A stretch of DNA of 5,492 nt from Bacteroides sp. CAG:770 (GCA_000435075.1 FR890630.1:1-5492); one strand, 5' to 3'; numbered from the stretch's first letter, positions 1-5,360 are shown. The notes: generated from the letters alone by a model not told the origin. Translations and numbers: made by a program.

Positions 1-81
1 AATCGGGCAGACATAAGATGGAAAGAGTATGAAGTCGATACACTGTTTCCATTGAAACAATCATCAGACATAGGACAGTAA
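1..81 (+). CDS. possible C-terminal end of an upstream gene (partial)
   Basis: Frame 1 is open from the window edge for 26 codons and ends in TAA at 79-81. The tail is hydrophilic (RWKEYEVDTLFPLKQ region) with no recognisable motif. If real, it is the last part of a plus-strand gene whose body lies outside the window. The opposite strand is also open over the same bases, so the length is too short to prove coding. The next gene begins about 106 bp later with its own candidate promoter, so the two are probably not one operon. No function can be given. Confidence 0.35.
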   Translation, partial: NRADIRWKEYEVDTLFPLKQSSDIGQ

Positions 82-93
82 AGCTCACGCGCA

Positions 94-126
94 TTTTTTG
101 CGATAATGAAAAAATATTTATCTTTA
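94..126 (+). promoter_or_regulatory. candidate Bacteroidota promoter for the YbjQ-family gene
   Basis: A T-run ending in TTTG (97-100) is followed after 18 nt by TATCTTTA (119-126). This resembles the Bacteroidota sigma-ABfr consensus TTTG-N19-21-TAnnTTTG, with A in place of the last G. It would start transcription near 132 and give a leader of about 55 nt before the ATG at 188. The match is imperfect, so this is tentative. Confidence 0.4.
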
Positions 127-187
127 CGGGCGGACATTGGTCTGGGGAATGTGAAAAATCATTGAATGACAATTAATTGATATTATT

Positions 188-508
188 ATGATACTTACTA
201 CAACACCGACCGTTGAAGGTCACAGCATCAGGGAATACCGCGGTATTGTCTGCGGGGAAGTCGTTGCCGGCGTCAATTTCATCAGGGACTTCACCGCAAG
301 CATCCGGAACGTCATCGGCGGCCGTTCGGGCTCATACGAAAACGAATTGATCAAGGCCAGGGAAAATGCATTGAAAGAAATGTCGGACCGCGCGAGAGAA
401 CTTGGTGCCAATGCTGTCGTCGGCATTGACATAGATTATGAGGCTCTGGGCGCGGACAACGGAATGTTGATGGCGACAGCCTTCGGAACCGCGGTTGTGA
501 TAGATTGA
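188..508 (+). CDS. YbjQ/UPF0145 family protein (putative heavy-metal-binding domain)
   Basis: This 106-residue protein is a full-length member of the YbjQ/UPF0145 family (E. coli YbjQ is of almost the same length). Visible family hallmarks are TTTPTVEG near the N-terminus, the Y-RGIV-GE segment (about residues 18-25), RDF around 33-35, GGRSGSYE (about 44-51), the helix with KARENA followed by RARELGANAVVGIDIDYE (about 69-86) and the closing GMLM-GTAVV strand. No signal peptide or membrane segment is present, so it should be cytoplasmic. Members form homo-oligomers and have been labelled 'heavy-metal-binding' from structure-based inference; the true function is not established. The ATG at 188 gives the family's usual N-terminus. 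It is followed by a strong bidirectional hairpin, and no partner gene lies on the same strand, so it is probably monocistronic. Family assignment is secure; function is not. Confidence 0.95.
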   Translation: MILTTTPTVEGHSIREYRGIVCGEVVAGVNFIRDFTASIRNVIGGRSGSYENELIKARENALKEMSDRARELGANAVVGIDIDYEALGADNGMLMATAFGTAVVID

Positions 509-514
509 CAGAAT

Positions 515-548
515 AAACCCCTCATATTCGATTGAATGTGAGGGGTTT
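515..548. terminator. bidirectional intrinsic terminator between convergent genes
   Basis: A 15-bp stem pairs 515-529 with 534-548, with one T-G wobble (525/538) and a 4-nt loop (GATT). The GC-rich part is CCCCTCA/TGAGGGG. An A-run on the left arm and a T-run on the right arm give U-tracts on both strands. It begins 7 bp after the YbjQ-family stop (508) and ends 7 bp before the stop of the minus-strand gene (555), so it can serve both. Confidence 0.9.
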
Positions 549-554
549 TAGGAC

Positions 555-1565
555 TTATAAGTCTTCGAGTATTACCCTTATGTGAATATCGTCTCCCGGG
601 TCGGAATCCTTGCAGCTCCAGAACTCCGTGGCCGGCAGTCCCGGAATACCCCTCACCGTGCATGCAATCTTTCCGTCGGCATTGATAATGTAAGACAGGA
701 CCTCATTCGTCTTGTCATCATCTTTATACAGGACGAATCCCTCTCTGTCGCTGGAGGCACCGAAGATCCACATGAGGAACATGCTTCCGGCATCGAAATC
801 TGTCGATTCATATTCCTCATAAGAAGAAAACTCGAAAGGATATTTCTTGTCCGAATACCTTACCTGACACGTTCCGTCACTGTTGATATTGATGCGTGCA
901 TCCACGAGCAGACTGTCAGAATCATTTTCAGTGCGCATCTTTCTGAAGGGGATGGAGTATTCATAACCCTTGCCGCAGTCGTAAATGCCTGTCAATGTGT
1001 AAATTGGACTCCAGTCGCCGTCGCCTCTCTTTATGTATATGCTGCCGAGCGATGCTGTCAACGGAATACCAATCATGAAGTCATTGTCATTGCACTTGAG
1101 GTAGATGAAATTTCCGTCTGCCTTCACCTGCTTATACTCGTTCCAGACCTCATGCCTTTCAGCTGGACGATACTCGTACCAGTCCATGCCGTCCCTCACG
1201 AAATAGCCGCCTTTATAGCAATAGATGTCCTTTGCAAAATCAGGTAGATAATCATAGATTTCGCTTGTGGTATATATCTGGGTCCAGTCTTCTCCTGGTT
1301 TGGCATAGAAGAAATTGGCTGAAGCCGTTTTCGGGACACTCACACTGCAGGCGGAATTCTTGATGTTGAAGAAATTGGCCTCCTCATTATACTGCTCGTA
1401 AGAAGCCCAGACACCTGTCTTGTAATCAGGACGATACTCCTCCCAATGCGAACCGTTTCTCAGAAAATAACCTCCGTCATAAGAGTAGAGGCCTGTTTGG
1501 CCGAATGCCGGAATCAATGTCGGGAGTAATGCCAGTATGCTCACCAGAAGAAATCGATATTTCAT
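555..1565 (-). CDS. secreted protein with two tandem Trp/Tyr-rich repeats, function unknown
   Basis: This 336-residue protein starts with a cleavable-type signal sequence: K2, R4, a hydrophobic core over residues 5-21, then A-F-G-Q at 20-23 with no lipobox Cys. It should be exported to the periplasm or beyond. Residues 26-105 and 114-196 are two copies of one unit. Aligned landmarks are GGYF (31/119), a Trp at 41/129, EYRP (43/131), a Trp at 53/141, N-F (64/152), P (78/168), W (94/185), IYT (97/188) and IYD (103/194). The offset grows from 88 to 91 residues through small insertions. Residues 199-336 form an unrecognised C-terminal domain rich in Asp and Tyr. An upstream in-frame TTG (1611-1613) would add 16 residues, but it lies within the likely promoter, so the ATG at 1563-1565 is preferred. 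The repeat resembles beta-rich YF/W units in secreted proteins; no enzyme motif is visible. Confidence 0.85.
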   Translation of the reverse strand: MKYRFLLVSILALLPTLIPAFGQTGLYSYDGGYFLRNGSHWEEYRPDYKTGVWASYEQYNEEANFFNIKNSACSVSVPKTASANFFYAKPGEDWTQIYTTSEIYDYLPDFAKDIYCYKGGYFVRDGMDWYEYRPAERHEVWNEYKQVKADGNFIYLKCNDNDFMIGIPLTASLGSIYIKRGDGDWSPIYTLTGIYDCGKGYEYSIPFRKMRTENDSDSLLVDARININSDGTCQVRYSDKKYPFEFSSYEEYESTDFDAGSMFLMWIFGASSDREGFVLYKDDDKTNEVLSYIINADGKIACTVRGIPGLPATEFWSCKDSDPGDDIHIRVILEDL

Positions 1566-1600
1566 AATATTTTCTATTTGAAGTTCCCTCAACAAAACTT

Positions 1601-1634
1601 GCAAATATATCAATTTATGAGAGAATAATCAACA
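1601..1634 (-). promoter_or_regulatory. Bacteroidota promoter for the tandem-repeat secreted protein
   Basis: Reading the minus strand, TGTTG (1634-1630) is followed after 20 nt by TATATTTGC (1609-1601), an excellent match to the TTG-N19-21-TAnnTTTG consensus. Transcription should begin near 1594, giving a leader of about 30 nt. The -7 box lies upstream of the ATG at 1565 and supports that start over the longer reading. Confidence 0.75.
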
Positions 1635-1723
1635 GTTTTTTTGTCAATGCTACCGGATATGCCGTATGCCGGAATCACTGTCTCGGCATGTCTGCAAGTC
1701 GTGGTGTTTCGTTTTCTGGTAGC

Positions 1724-1764
1724 AATTACGTATGAAAAACAGCGAAATTACGTAAAATTACGTA
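1724..1764. repeat. three AATTACGTA motifs, candidate regulator-binding array
   Basis: AATTACGTA occurs at 1724-1732, 1746-1754 and 1756-1764, spaced 22 and 10 bp, so all lie roughly on one face of the helix. The core TACGTA is self-complementary. The last copy abuts the TTTG box (1765-1768) of the promoter for the Big2/LRR lipoprotein, a position suited to an activator. A very similar box recurs at 4153-4169, upstream of the other lipoprotein gene. Binding by a regulator is inferred. Confidence 0.5.
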
Positions 1765-1795
1765 TTTGCTTGGCTGTTGATACTCAGTACCTTTG
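1765..1795 (+). promoter_or_regulatory. Bacteroidota promoter for the Big2/LRR lipoprotein
   Basis: TTTG (1765-1768), 19 nt, then TACCTTTG (1788-1795) is an exact match to the TTTG-N19-TAnnTTTG consensus. Transcription would start near 1802, leaving a leader of about 70 nt rich in A and T before the ATG at 1874. Confidence 0.75.
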
Positions 1796-1873
1796 GCGTG
1801 TTCACTTTCTTTCAGCCGTCATTGGCATTGACAAGGTTGAAATATTATATAACAATTTTAAAACAAGAACACT

Positions 1874-3298
1874 ATGAAACGAGTATTATCAATCCTTCTG
1901 CTGGCATTGACAATTCCCGTATTGGTGAATTGCAAGAAGGACAAGCATCCTTCAGAAGCCAAAGGCCTCAGCATAACTCCTGCTGTCGTGGAAATATCGG
2001 ATGGGGAACAATTGCAGCTCGAAGTCAAGACGAGTCCGGAGAATGCTTCGGACCGCGATGATATTCTGGCATCCGTTGTCTGGAAATCAAAAGACGAATC
2101 AGTCGTTACAGTTGACAATAAAGGTTTGTTGACAGGAATGCTGGGCGGAGAGACCACGGTTACTGCATCAACTCCTGACGGAAGTCTTTCGGCAAGCTGT
2201 AAAGTGACCGTGAAGATGGTACTTACTGATGACAAGGATGTTACTGCTTATTTTGACCCTTATTTTGCGCATGCTCTAAGTCTTTGCGGGGCAATCAAGG
2301 ATCCCGAAAAGATTACTTATGCGGATGTGAAAGACGTTACGGAAGCATTCATACCTACATCCTGGAAATCCAGACTCCAATCTGTCAGAGGACTGGAATT
2401 GATGCCTGCCCTGAAAGATCTTTCTGTAATGGGTTGCGTAAACCTCACCGAACTGAACGTAAGTAACTGTACGAAACTCGAGTCTCTCGTGGCAGATGAA
2501 ACCAAGTTGACGACCTTGGATTTGAGCAATTGCCCGCTGCTGCATTCTTTTTCTGCGGAGAAGAGCCAATTGTCCCAGATTACATGGGGAGAGAAGAATG
2601 AATTGACTGAAGTGTATTTGAATGAAAATGCCCTGAAGGTTGCCGATATGGGGTCTATGCCTAAACTGGAATACTTGAATCTCGAGCGTAATGAAATTGA
2701 AGAACTCCACTTGGAAGGGTGCCCGAAGTTGAAGCATTTATTTGTTTCTTACAATAAACTGAAGAGTGTTGATGTCTCCGGATGTCCGGAAATCGAATTG
2801 CGCAGTCCTTACTATAATCCTGGAGAAAATGGAGTCTTCAAAGTCTATCACCCGTCTATTACCACGCACTACGGCATGACCAGTTGGCTGATGACACCTG
2901 GAGATGAAAGCAGCAGGGTAACCATGATGTTGTATTGTGAGAATGCCCCTAGAATCAAGACTCAGCCACAGAGTGTTACGGTGTCCTCTGGTGAACAGTT
3001 CTCGCTTGAGGTCGAAATGGAGTCTGATACTGGAAACCTGCAATATCTTTGGTTTCTGGGAGGAGAATCTGAGTCGCAGGACGGGTTGAAAACTTTCGGT
3101 TTGTATCCGTTGGAAGATCAGTCGTCATCCGACATGGAAGTAAGTGGCAGCAATACAAATGAATTGAAAATGACAATCCGGTACAATAAGTCAGACATAG
3201 ATCCGAATGCCAGTAATTATTCCTTCGTTTGCTACATTTATGATACGGACAAGAAGACTGTGACATACTCGGCTCCAGCTAGTTTAACTTTCAAGTAG
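1874..3298 (+). CDS. Big2 / leucine-rich-repeat / Ig-like lipoprotein
   Basis: This 474-residue protein opens with a lipoprotein signal: K2-R3, a hydrophobic stretch (4-18) and the candidate lipidated Cys20 (LVNC), followed by KKDK. Charged residues right after the Cys resemble, but do not exactly match, the surface-export signals known for Bacteroidota lipoproteins. Residues about 31-113 form a bacterial Ig-like group 2 (Big2) domain: SITPAVVEISDGEQ-L-L near the start, then VVWKSKDESVVTVDNKGLLTG and G-TTVTAS. Residues about 172-306 are irregular leucine-rich repeats of the L-x-x-L-x-V/L-x-x-C type, with Cys at 188, 199, 220, 283 and 304. Residues about 358-474 look like a second Ig-like domain (QPQSVTVSSGEQFSLEV, then LQYLWFLGG). 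The likely role is a cell-surface protein for binding or adhesion; the ligand is unknown. It has its own strong promoter and is followed by two hairpin structures. Confidence 0.9.
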   Translation: MKRVLSILLLALTIPVLVNCKKDKHPSEAKGLSITPAVVEISDGEQLQLEVKTSPENASDRDDILASVVWKSKDESVVTVDNKGLLTGMLGGETTVTASTPDGSLSASCKVTVKMVLTDDKDVTAYFDPYFAHALSLCGAIKDPEKITYADVKDVTEAFIPTSWKSRLQSVRGLELMPALKDLSVMGCVNLTELNVSNCTKLESLVADETKLTTLDLSNCPLLHSFSAEKSQLSQITWGEKNELTEVYLNENALKVADMGSMPKLEYLNLERNEIEELHLEGCPKLKHLFVSYNKLKSVDVSGCPEIELRSPYYNPGENGVFKVYHPSITTHYGMTSWLMTPGDESSRVTMMLYCENAPRIKTQPQSVTVSSGEQFSLEVEMESDTGNLQYLWFLGGESESQDGLKTFGLYPLEDQSSSDMEVSGSNTNELKMTIRYNKSDIDPNASNYSFVCYIYDTDKKTVTYSAPASLTFK

Positions 3299-3317
3299 CA
3301 TAGATATAGTAATCTTC

Positions 3318-3458
3318 AAAAAATAACCTGCCTCATCTTAAGGAATCTTTTCGGTCTATATCTGTTTTCTCATCAGTCGTGTACATCCAGTACACTCCTT
3401 CTTCGAAAACAGATCTATCCTCGAAAATCTTCTCCTAATCTGAGGTAGGTTATTTTTT
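3318..3458. repeat. 141-nt imperfect palindrome (long stem-loop; possible dispersed element or terminator)
   Basis: The two halves pair along almost their whole length. The outer stem joins 3318-3335 with 3441-3458 (18 bp, one G-T wobble at 3330/3446). Inside it AGGA (3341-3344) pairs with TCCT (3433-3436), TTTTCG (3348-3353) with CGAAAA (3422-3427), and ATCTGTTTTC (3360-3369) with GAAAACAGAT (3405-3414). A symmetrical 9 x 9 internal loop of mostly pyrimidines follows, and the tip is GTGTAC/GTACAC (3379-3384/3390-3395) around ATCCA. The outer arms end in A6 and T7, so it could terminate transcription both ways. It is far longer and more articulated than a normal terminator, and a simpler terminator lies just downstream, so a REP/MITE-like dispersed element is a fair alternative. 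Confidence 0.8.
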
Positions 3459-3490
3459 TCACGTTACTTACAAGCTTGGAACCCGCAAAT

Positions 3491-3528
3491 GAAAACCGCC
3501 CTCGCAATATATTCGCGGGGCGGTTTTC
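3491..3528. terminator. bidirectional intrinsic terminator
   Basis: GAAAACCGCCC (3491-3501) pairs with GGGCGGTTTTC (3518-3528) over 11 bp. The stem extends by CGC/GCG (3503-3505/3515-3517) across a bulged T at 3502, with a 9-nt loop. T-runs on both strands make it usable in either direction. It lies 19 bp past the stop of the minus-strand lipoprotein, and its main job is probably to end that transcript. Confidence 0.85.
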
Positions 3529-3547
3529 GATTAATCGGCTTCCTGAT

Positions 3548-4072
3548 TTATTCGGTGTCGACAAGTCTGCCTATTGAACGGAATCTGTCAATGATATAGC
3601 GGATGCGCAGTTCATAAGAAGACTCCGTCGTCTTGATGATCTTCTTGTCCGTGTCTTCAAGGAACGGCAGGAAAGCCATGTTGTCTATGACCTTGCCGTC
3701 CGTGTCTCGATGTGACAGCCCGAGAGTCACGAGAGTGAGGGAACTGATATGGAGCTCCGGCCACATGGTGCCGTCTTTCTCGGTAACGCGGATGATGCCT
3801 TCTCCCTTTCCGGTGTTCTCTACCGTATATTTTCTGGCGAGGGATTCGACCATGTAATAATTCTTGTCGTCCTTGTCGAGTTTGGACTTCAAAGCGAAAT
3901 TGATTGTCGAATTCGCACTGTTGAACCGGATTACAAGATCCTCTGAACCGCTTCCCACTTCATCCGGAAGCAGAGTCCACCAGTCGCCGGAAAGCATAAC
4001 GTCTGATTTTGAGCAGGAGTTCAGGAACATTGCTGAAACGAATGTCAGAATGATTAAAAAGATTTTTTTCAT
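3548..4072 (-). CDS. small lipoprotein, possibly lipocalin-like, function unknown
   Basis: This 174-residue protein has a clear lipoprotein signal: K2-K3, a hydrophobic stretch at 4-17, then LNSC with the candidate lipidated Cys20. After a short linker comes LSGDWWTLLP (residues about 27-36), which recalls the G-x-W opening strand of lipocalin-like beta-barrels. It is followed by alternating strand-like segments (DLVIRFNS, STINFALKS, YYMVESLARKYTVENT, EGIIRVTEKDG, PELHISSLTLVTLGLS) and a charged C-terminus (ELRIRYIIDRFRSIG). The fold suggestion rests on this pattern alone and is weak; no catalytic motif is visible. The gene stands alone, with a candidate promoter upstream and a terminator downstream. 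A TACGTA-type box shared with the Big2/LRR lipoprotein gene lies just upstream of that promoter. The start gives a full signal peptide, so it is well supported. Confidence 0.85.
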   Translation of the reverse strand: MKKIFLIILTFVSAMFLNSCSKSDVMLSGDWWTLLPDEVGSGSEDLVIRFNSANSTINFALKSKLDKDDKNYYMVESLARKYTVENTGKGEGIIRVTEKDGTMWPELHISSLTLVTLGLSHRDTDGKVIDNMAFLPFLEDTDKKIIKTTESSYELRIRYIIDRFRSIGRLVDTE

Positions 4073-4121
4073 AATATAATATTTTGGGTTGATTATTTCG
4101 GCGCGTGAATCAATGTTCGGG

Positions 4122-4152
4122 CAAAGGAACGGAATAATATCTGATAAATAAA
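4122..4152 (-). promoter_or_regulatory. weak candidate promoter for the small lipoprotein
   Basis: On the minus strand TTTA (4152-4149) is followed after 19 nt by TTCCTTTG (4129-4122), a one-off match to TAnnTTTG with a poor -33 element. The start site would be near 4115, with a leader of about 43 nt. A weak -33 element could fit dependence on an activator bound at the adjacent box. Confidence 0.4.
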
Positions 4153-4169
4153 TAAGTAAAATTACGTAT
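4153..4169. promoter_or_regulatory. candidate operator box shared with the 1749-1765 site
   Basis: This 17-bp stretch, TAAGTAAAATTACGTAT, differs at one position from 1749-1765 (TACGTAAAATTACGTAT); 14 bp in a row (GTAAAATTACGTAT) are identical. It abuts the -33 end of the candidate promoter for the small lipoprotein, much as the first copy adjoins the promoter of the Big2/LRR lipoprotein. Regulation by a common factor is inferred. Confidence 0.5.
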
Positions 4170-4293
4170 ATCAGCCGTTTCTTTACCTACGTGAAGGTGG
4201 TATTTCGTTCGTTTCGTCGTCCCGGTATATTGGACCAAGGTTTGTACATCAATGCATAATAATTGTGATTGGCCACGATATTTGAAGATATGA

Positions 4294-4323
4294 TTGACAT
4301 GTCATCAAATCTCTCTAACTTTG
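4294..4323 (+). promoter_or_regulatory. Bacteroidota promoter for the FKBP-type isomerase, with spacer palindrome
   Basis: TTG (4294-4296), 19 nt, then TAACTTTG followed by C (4316-4324) matches the consensus exactly. Transcription should begin near 4330, about 19 nt before the ATG at 4349; AAAAGAG (4338-4344) could act as a weak ribosome site. The perfect palindrome TGACATGTCA (4295-4304) overlaps the -33 box and could be an operator. Confidence 0.75.
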
Positions 4324-4348
4324 CATTGACATAAATCAAAAGAGACAT

Positions 4349-4762
4349 ATGGGCAAGAAACCGAACAGGGCAGTCCAATATAAGATTGCAAACGAGAAGT
4401 TCCTCGAGACCAAGGCGCAGGAGGAAGGCGTGAAAGTGTTGGAAAGCGGAATTATAATGCGTCAGCTTGAAGTAGGAACCGGAGACAAGTTCCCGACATT
4501 GAACAGCATAGTATTCGTGAACTATACAGGCAAACTGATAGACGGAACTGTCTTCGATACGACTGAGGGAGAGCCGCTTCCGGCATGTTTCCGGGTCCGC
4601 GAACTGATAGTCGGCTGGCAGGCGGCGCTTACAAGAATGCACGCCGGCGACAAATATGAAGTCACCATCCCTGCCAAATACGGGTACGGGTCAATGAAAA
4701 TGGATGACATACCAGCGCACAGTACACTGATATTCACACTGGAATTGCTGAAGATACAGTAA
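4349..4762 (+). CDS. FKBP-type peptidyl-prolyl cis-trans isomerase (Mip/FklB-like, cytoplasmic)
   Basis: This 137-residue protein catalyses cis-trans isomerisation of X-Pro bonds and should act as a folding helper. Residues 1-30 are a short charged lead-in with the Mip/FklB-type linker (NEKFLE, EEGVKVLESG). Residues about 36-136 are one FKBP domain. Positions matching the FKBP12 active site are present: Tyr59 (VNYTG), Phe69-Asp70 (TVFD), the ELIVGW segment with Leu86, Ile87 and Trp90, Tyr113 in YGYG, Ile121 in IPAHSTL, and Phe129. This suggests it is active. It lacks a signal peptide and the long dimerising N-terminal helices of full Mip/FkpA proteins, so it is probably a cytoplasmic monomer, whereas many Bacteroidota FKBPs are exported. 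It has its own promoter and stands alone, convergent with the membrane-protein gene 46 bp away. Confidence 0.95.
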   Translation: MGKKPNRAVQYKIANEKFLETKAQEEGVKVLESGIIMRQLEVGTGDKFPTLNSIVFVNYTGKLIDGTVFDTTEGEPLPACFRVRELIVGWQAALTRMHAGDKYEVTIPAKYGYGSMKMDDIPAHSTLIFTLELLKIQ

Positions 4763-4810
4763 CTCAAGTTTCTCGAGTAAGATAACTTGCGAATCTTGAG
4801 TACAGTAACT
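4755..4810. repeat. 10-bp direct repeats flanking a hairpin between convergent genes
   Basis: TACAGTAACT occurs at 4755-4764 and 4801-4810, overlapping the stop codons of the two convergent genes. Between them ACTCAAG (4762-4768) pairs with CTTGAGT (4795-4801), and an inner stem joins TCG..TAAG (4772-4780) with CTTGCGA (4785-4791) around ATAA. There is no T-run, so it is a poor classic terminator, but it is the only structure in the 46-bp gap and may serve as one. Confidence 0.55.
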
Positions 4811-5360
4811 ACTGGTTGCGTATCTTGTTTCCGAGAATAAATCCGAAGATACCGGTCAGAATAATACCGATTGTGGTCTGCACTACATTGAGCATGTCCA
4901 CGAGCGGAGATACATCACGCAATATGTCCGAATCCATGCCCGCCATGTTCTTCAGGCTGACTGCAAGAGCCTGACTGTATTCCAGAAGAGAGACATTCGA
5001 TGTGAACGCCCATGCGAAAATGAAGACAGTAAGAATATAAGTCATTATCATCCTGAACATTGACTCACCGAAGCCGAAGAATATGTCAGAGAAATAATTG
5101 ACTATAATACTCCATGTATTGACAATCTTCCGTCCGATGCTGACCCTTGGGTTGGCGTAATCCGAAATCATCCTGCGGCGTTCCATCCTGCGTCCGCGGA
5201 CATAGGCCCAGTTTCCGTCCGCGATATACCCTTTGCCTGACCAGAGAGCATTGAAATTCTTGAACAGTTCCTCGGCTTCCAGCCAGCGTCCCTTGATCGC
5301 TCCTTCAGGACTCCAGTCGGACTGGCGGTTCAGGTCGTTCTTCCTGTCCACGGTCCCCAA
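4809..5360 (-). CDS. membrane protein with channel-like TM-loop-TM C-terminus (5' end uncertain)
   Basis: Counting from the TTG at 5358-5360, the protein has 183 residues. Residues 1-75 are hydrophilic and rich in Trp, Arg and Glu (SDWSPEG, GRWLEAEELFKNFNALW, GNWAYVRGRRMERRRM). Residues about 101-119 are a membrane helix, 124-143 a loop with amphipathic helix character (LEYSQALAVSLKNMAGMDSD), and 157-177 a second membrane helix ending GFILGNKIRNQ. This order, and the G-rich second helix followed by a basic tail, resembles the two-TM pore domain of potassium-channel-like proteins, but no TVGYGD-type filter is present. So the channel idea is an inference; a membrane anchor or sensor is equally possible. 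The frame continues upstream of 5360 without an ATG, GTG or other TTG up to a TAG, so the start is doubtful and the gene may be broken. Confidence 0.7.
   Translation of the reverse strand: MGTVDRKNDLNRQSDWSPEGAIKGRWLEAEELFKNFNALWSGKGYIADGNWAYVRGRRMERRRMISDYANPRVSIGRKIVNTWSIIVNYFSDIFFGFGESMFRMIMTYILTVFIFAWAFTSNVSLLEYSQALAVSLKNMAGMDSDILRDVSPLVDMLNVVQTTIGIILTGIFGFILGNKIRNQ

Larger units (their letters stand above)
1566..1873. other. divergent intergenic regulatory region
   Basis: The 308 bp between two divergent genes holds a promoter on each strand (1601-1634 minus, 1765-1795 plus) and three AATTACGTA motifs (1724-1764). A 7-bp tandem duplication, TATGCCG-TATGCCG, is seen around 1657-1671. Plus-strand reading frames cross the region, but they rely on poor starts and have no recognisable product, so I take it as non-coding. 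Confidence 0.7.
4073..4348. other. divergent intergenic region
   Basis: The 276 bp between the small lipoprotein and FKBP genes holds the weak minus-strand promoter, the shared TACGTA-type box and a strong plus-strand promoter with a palindrome in its spacer. A minus-strand open frame crosses it from within the FKBP gene, but no convincing gene is seen. The stretch 4170-4279 shows no recognisable element. Confidence 0.65.

Noticed and set aside
582..1247. Plus-strand 221-codon open frame
   Set aside because: It lies opposite the 555-1565 gene, whose signal peptide, internal repeats, promoter and terminator make the minus strand the coding one.
1566..1613. Longer N-terminus (TTG start at 1613) for the tandem-repeat protein
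   Set aside because: It would place the start within the probable promoter -7 region and add 16 residues before a normal signal peptide.
1641..1877. Plus-strand 78-codon open frame in the intergenic region
   Set aside because: It starts at a TTG, runs through the TACGTA motifs and the consensus promoter, overlaps the start of the lipoprotein gene and has no recognisable features.
3336..3440. Possible CRISPR-like or tandem repeat reading of the palindrome interior
   Set aside because: The similarity is between inverted halves only; there are no direct repeats or spacers.
4233..4241. Short inverted repeat TTGG-A-CCAA
   Set aside because: Four base pairs with a one-base centre is too little to support a site.
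423..4331. GCATTGACA occurring at 423, 1825, 1904 and 4323, and inverted at 1642
   Set aside because: Five copies of a 9-mer is more than expected, but two are explained by coding sequence (Gly-Ile-Asp and a signal peptide) and the rest share no fixed position relative to promoters.
4187..4642. Minus-strand 151-codon open frame across the FKBP promoter
   Set aside because: It overlaps a clear FKBP gene and its promoter on the other strand and has no recognisable protein features.
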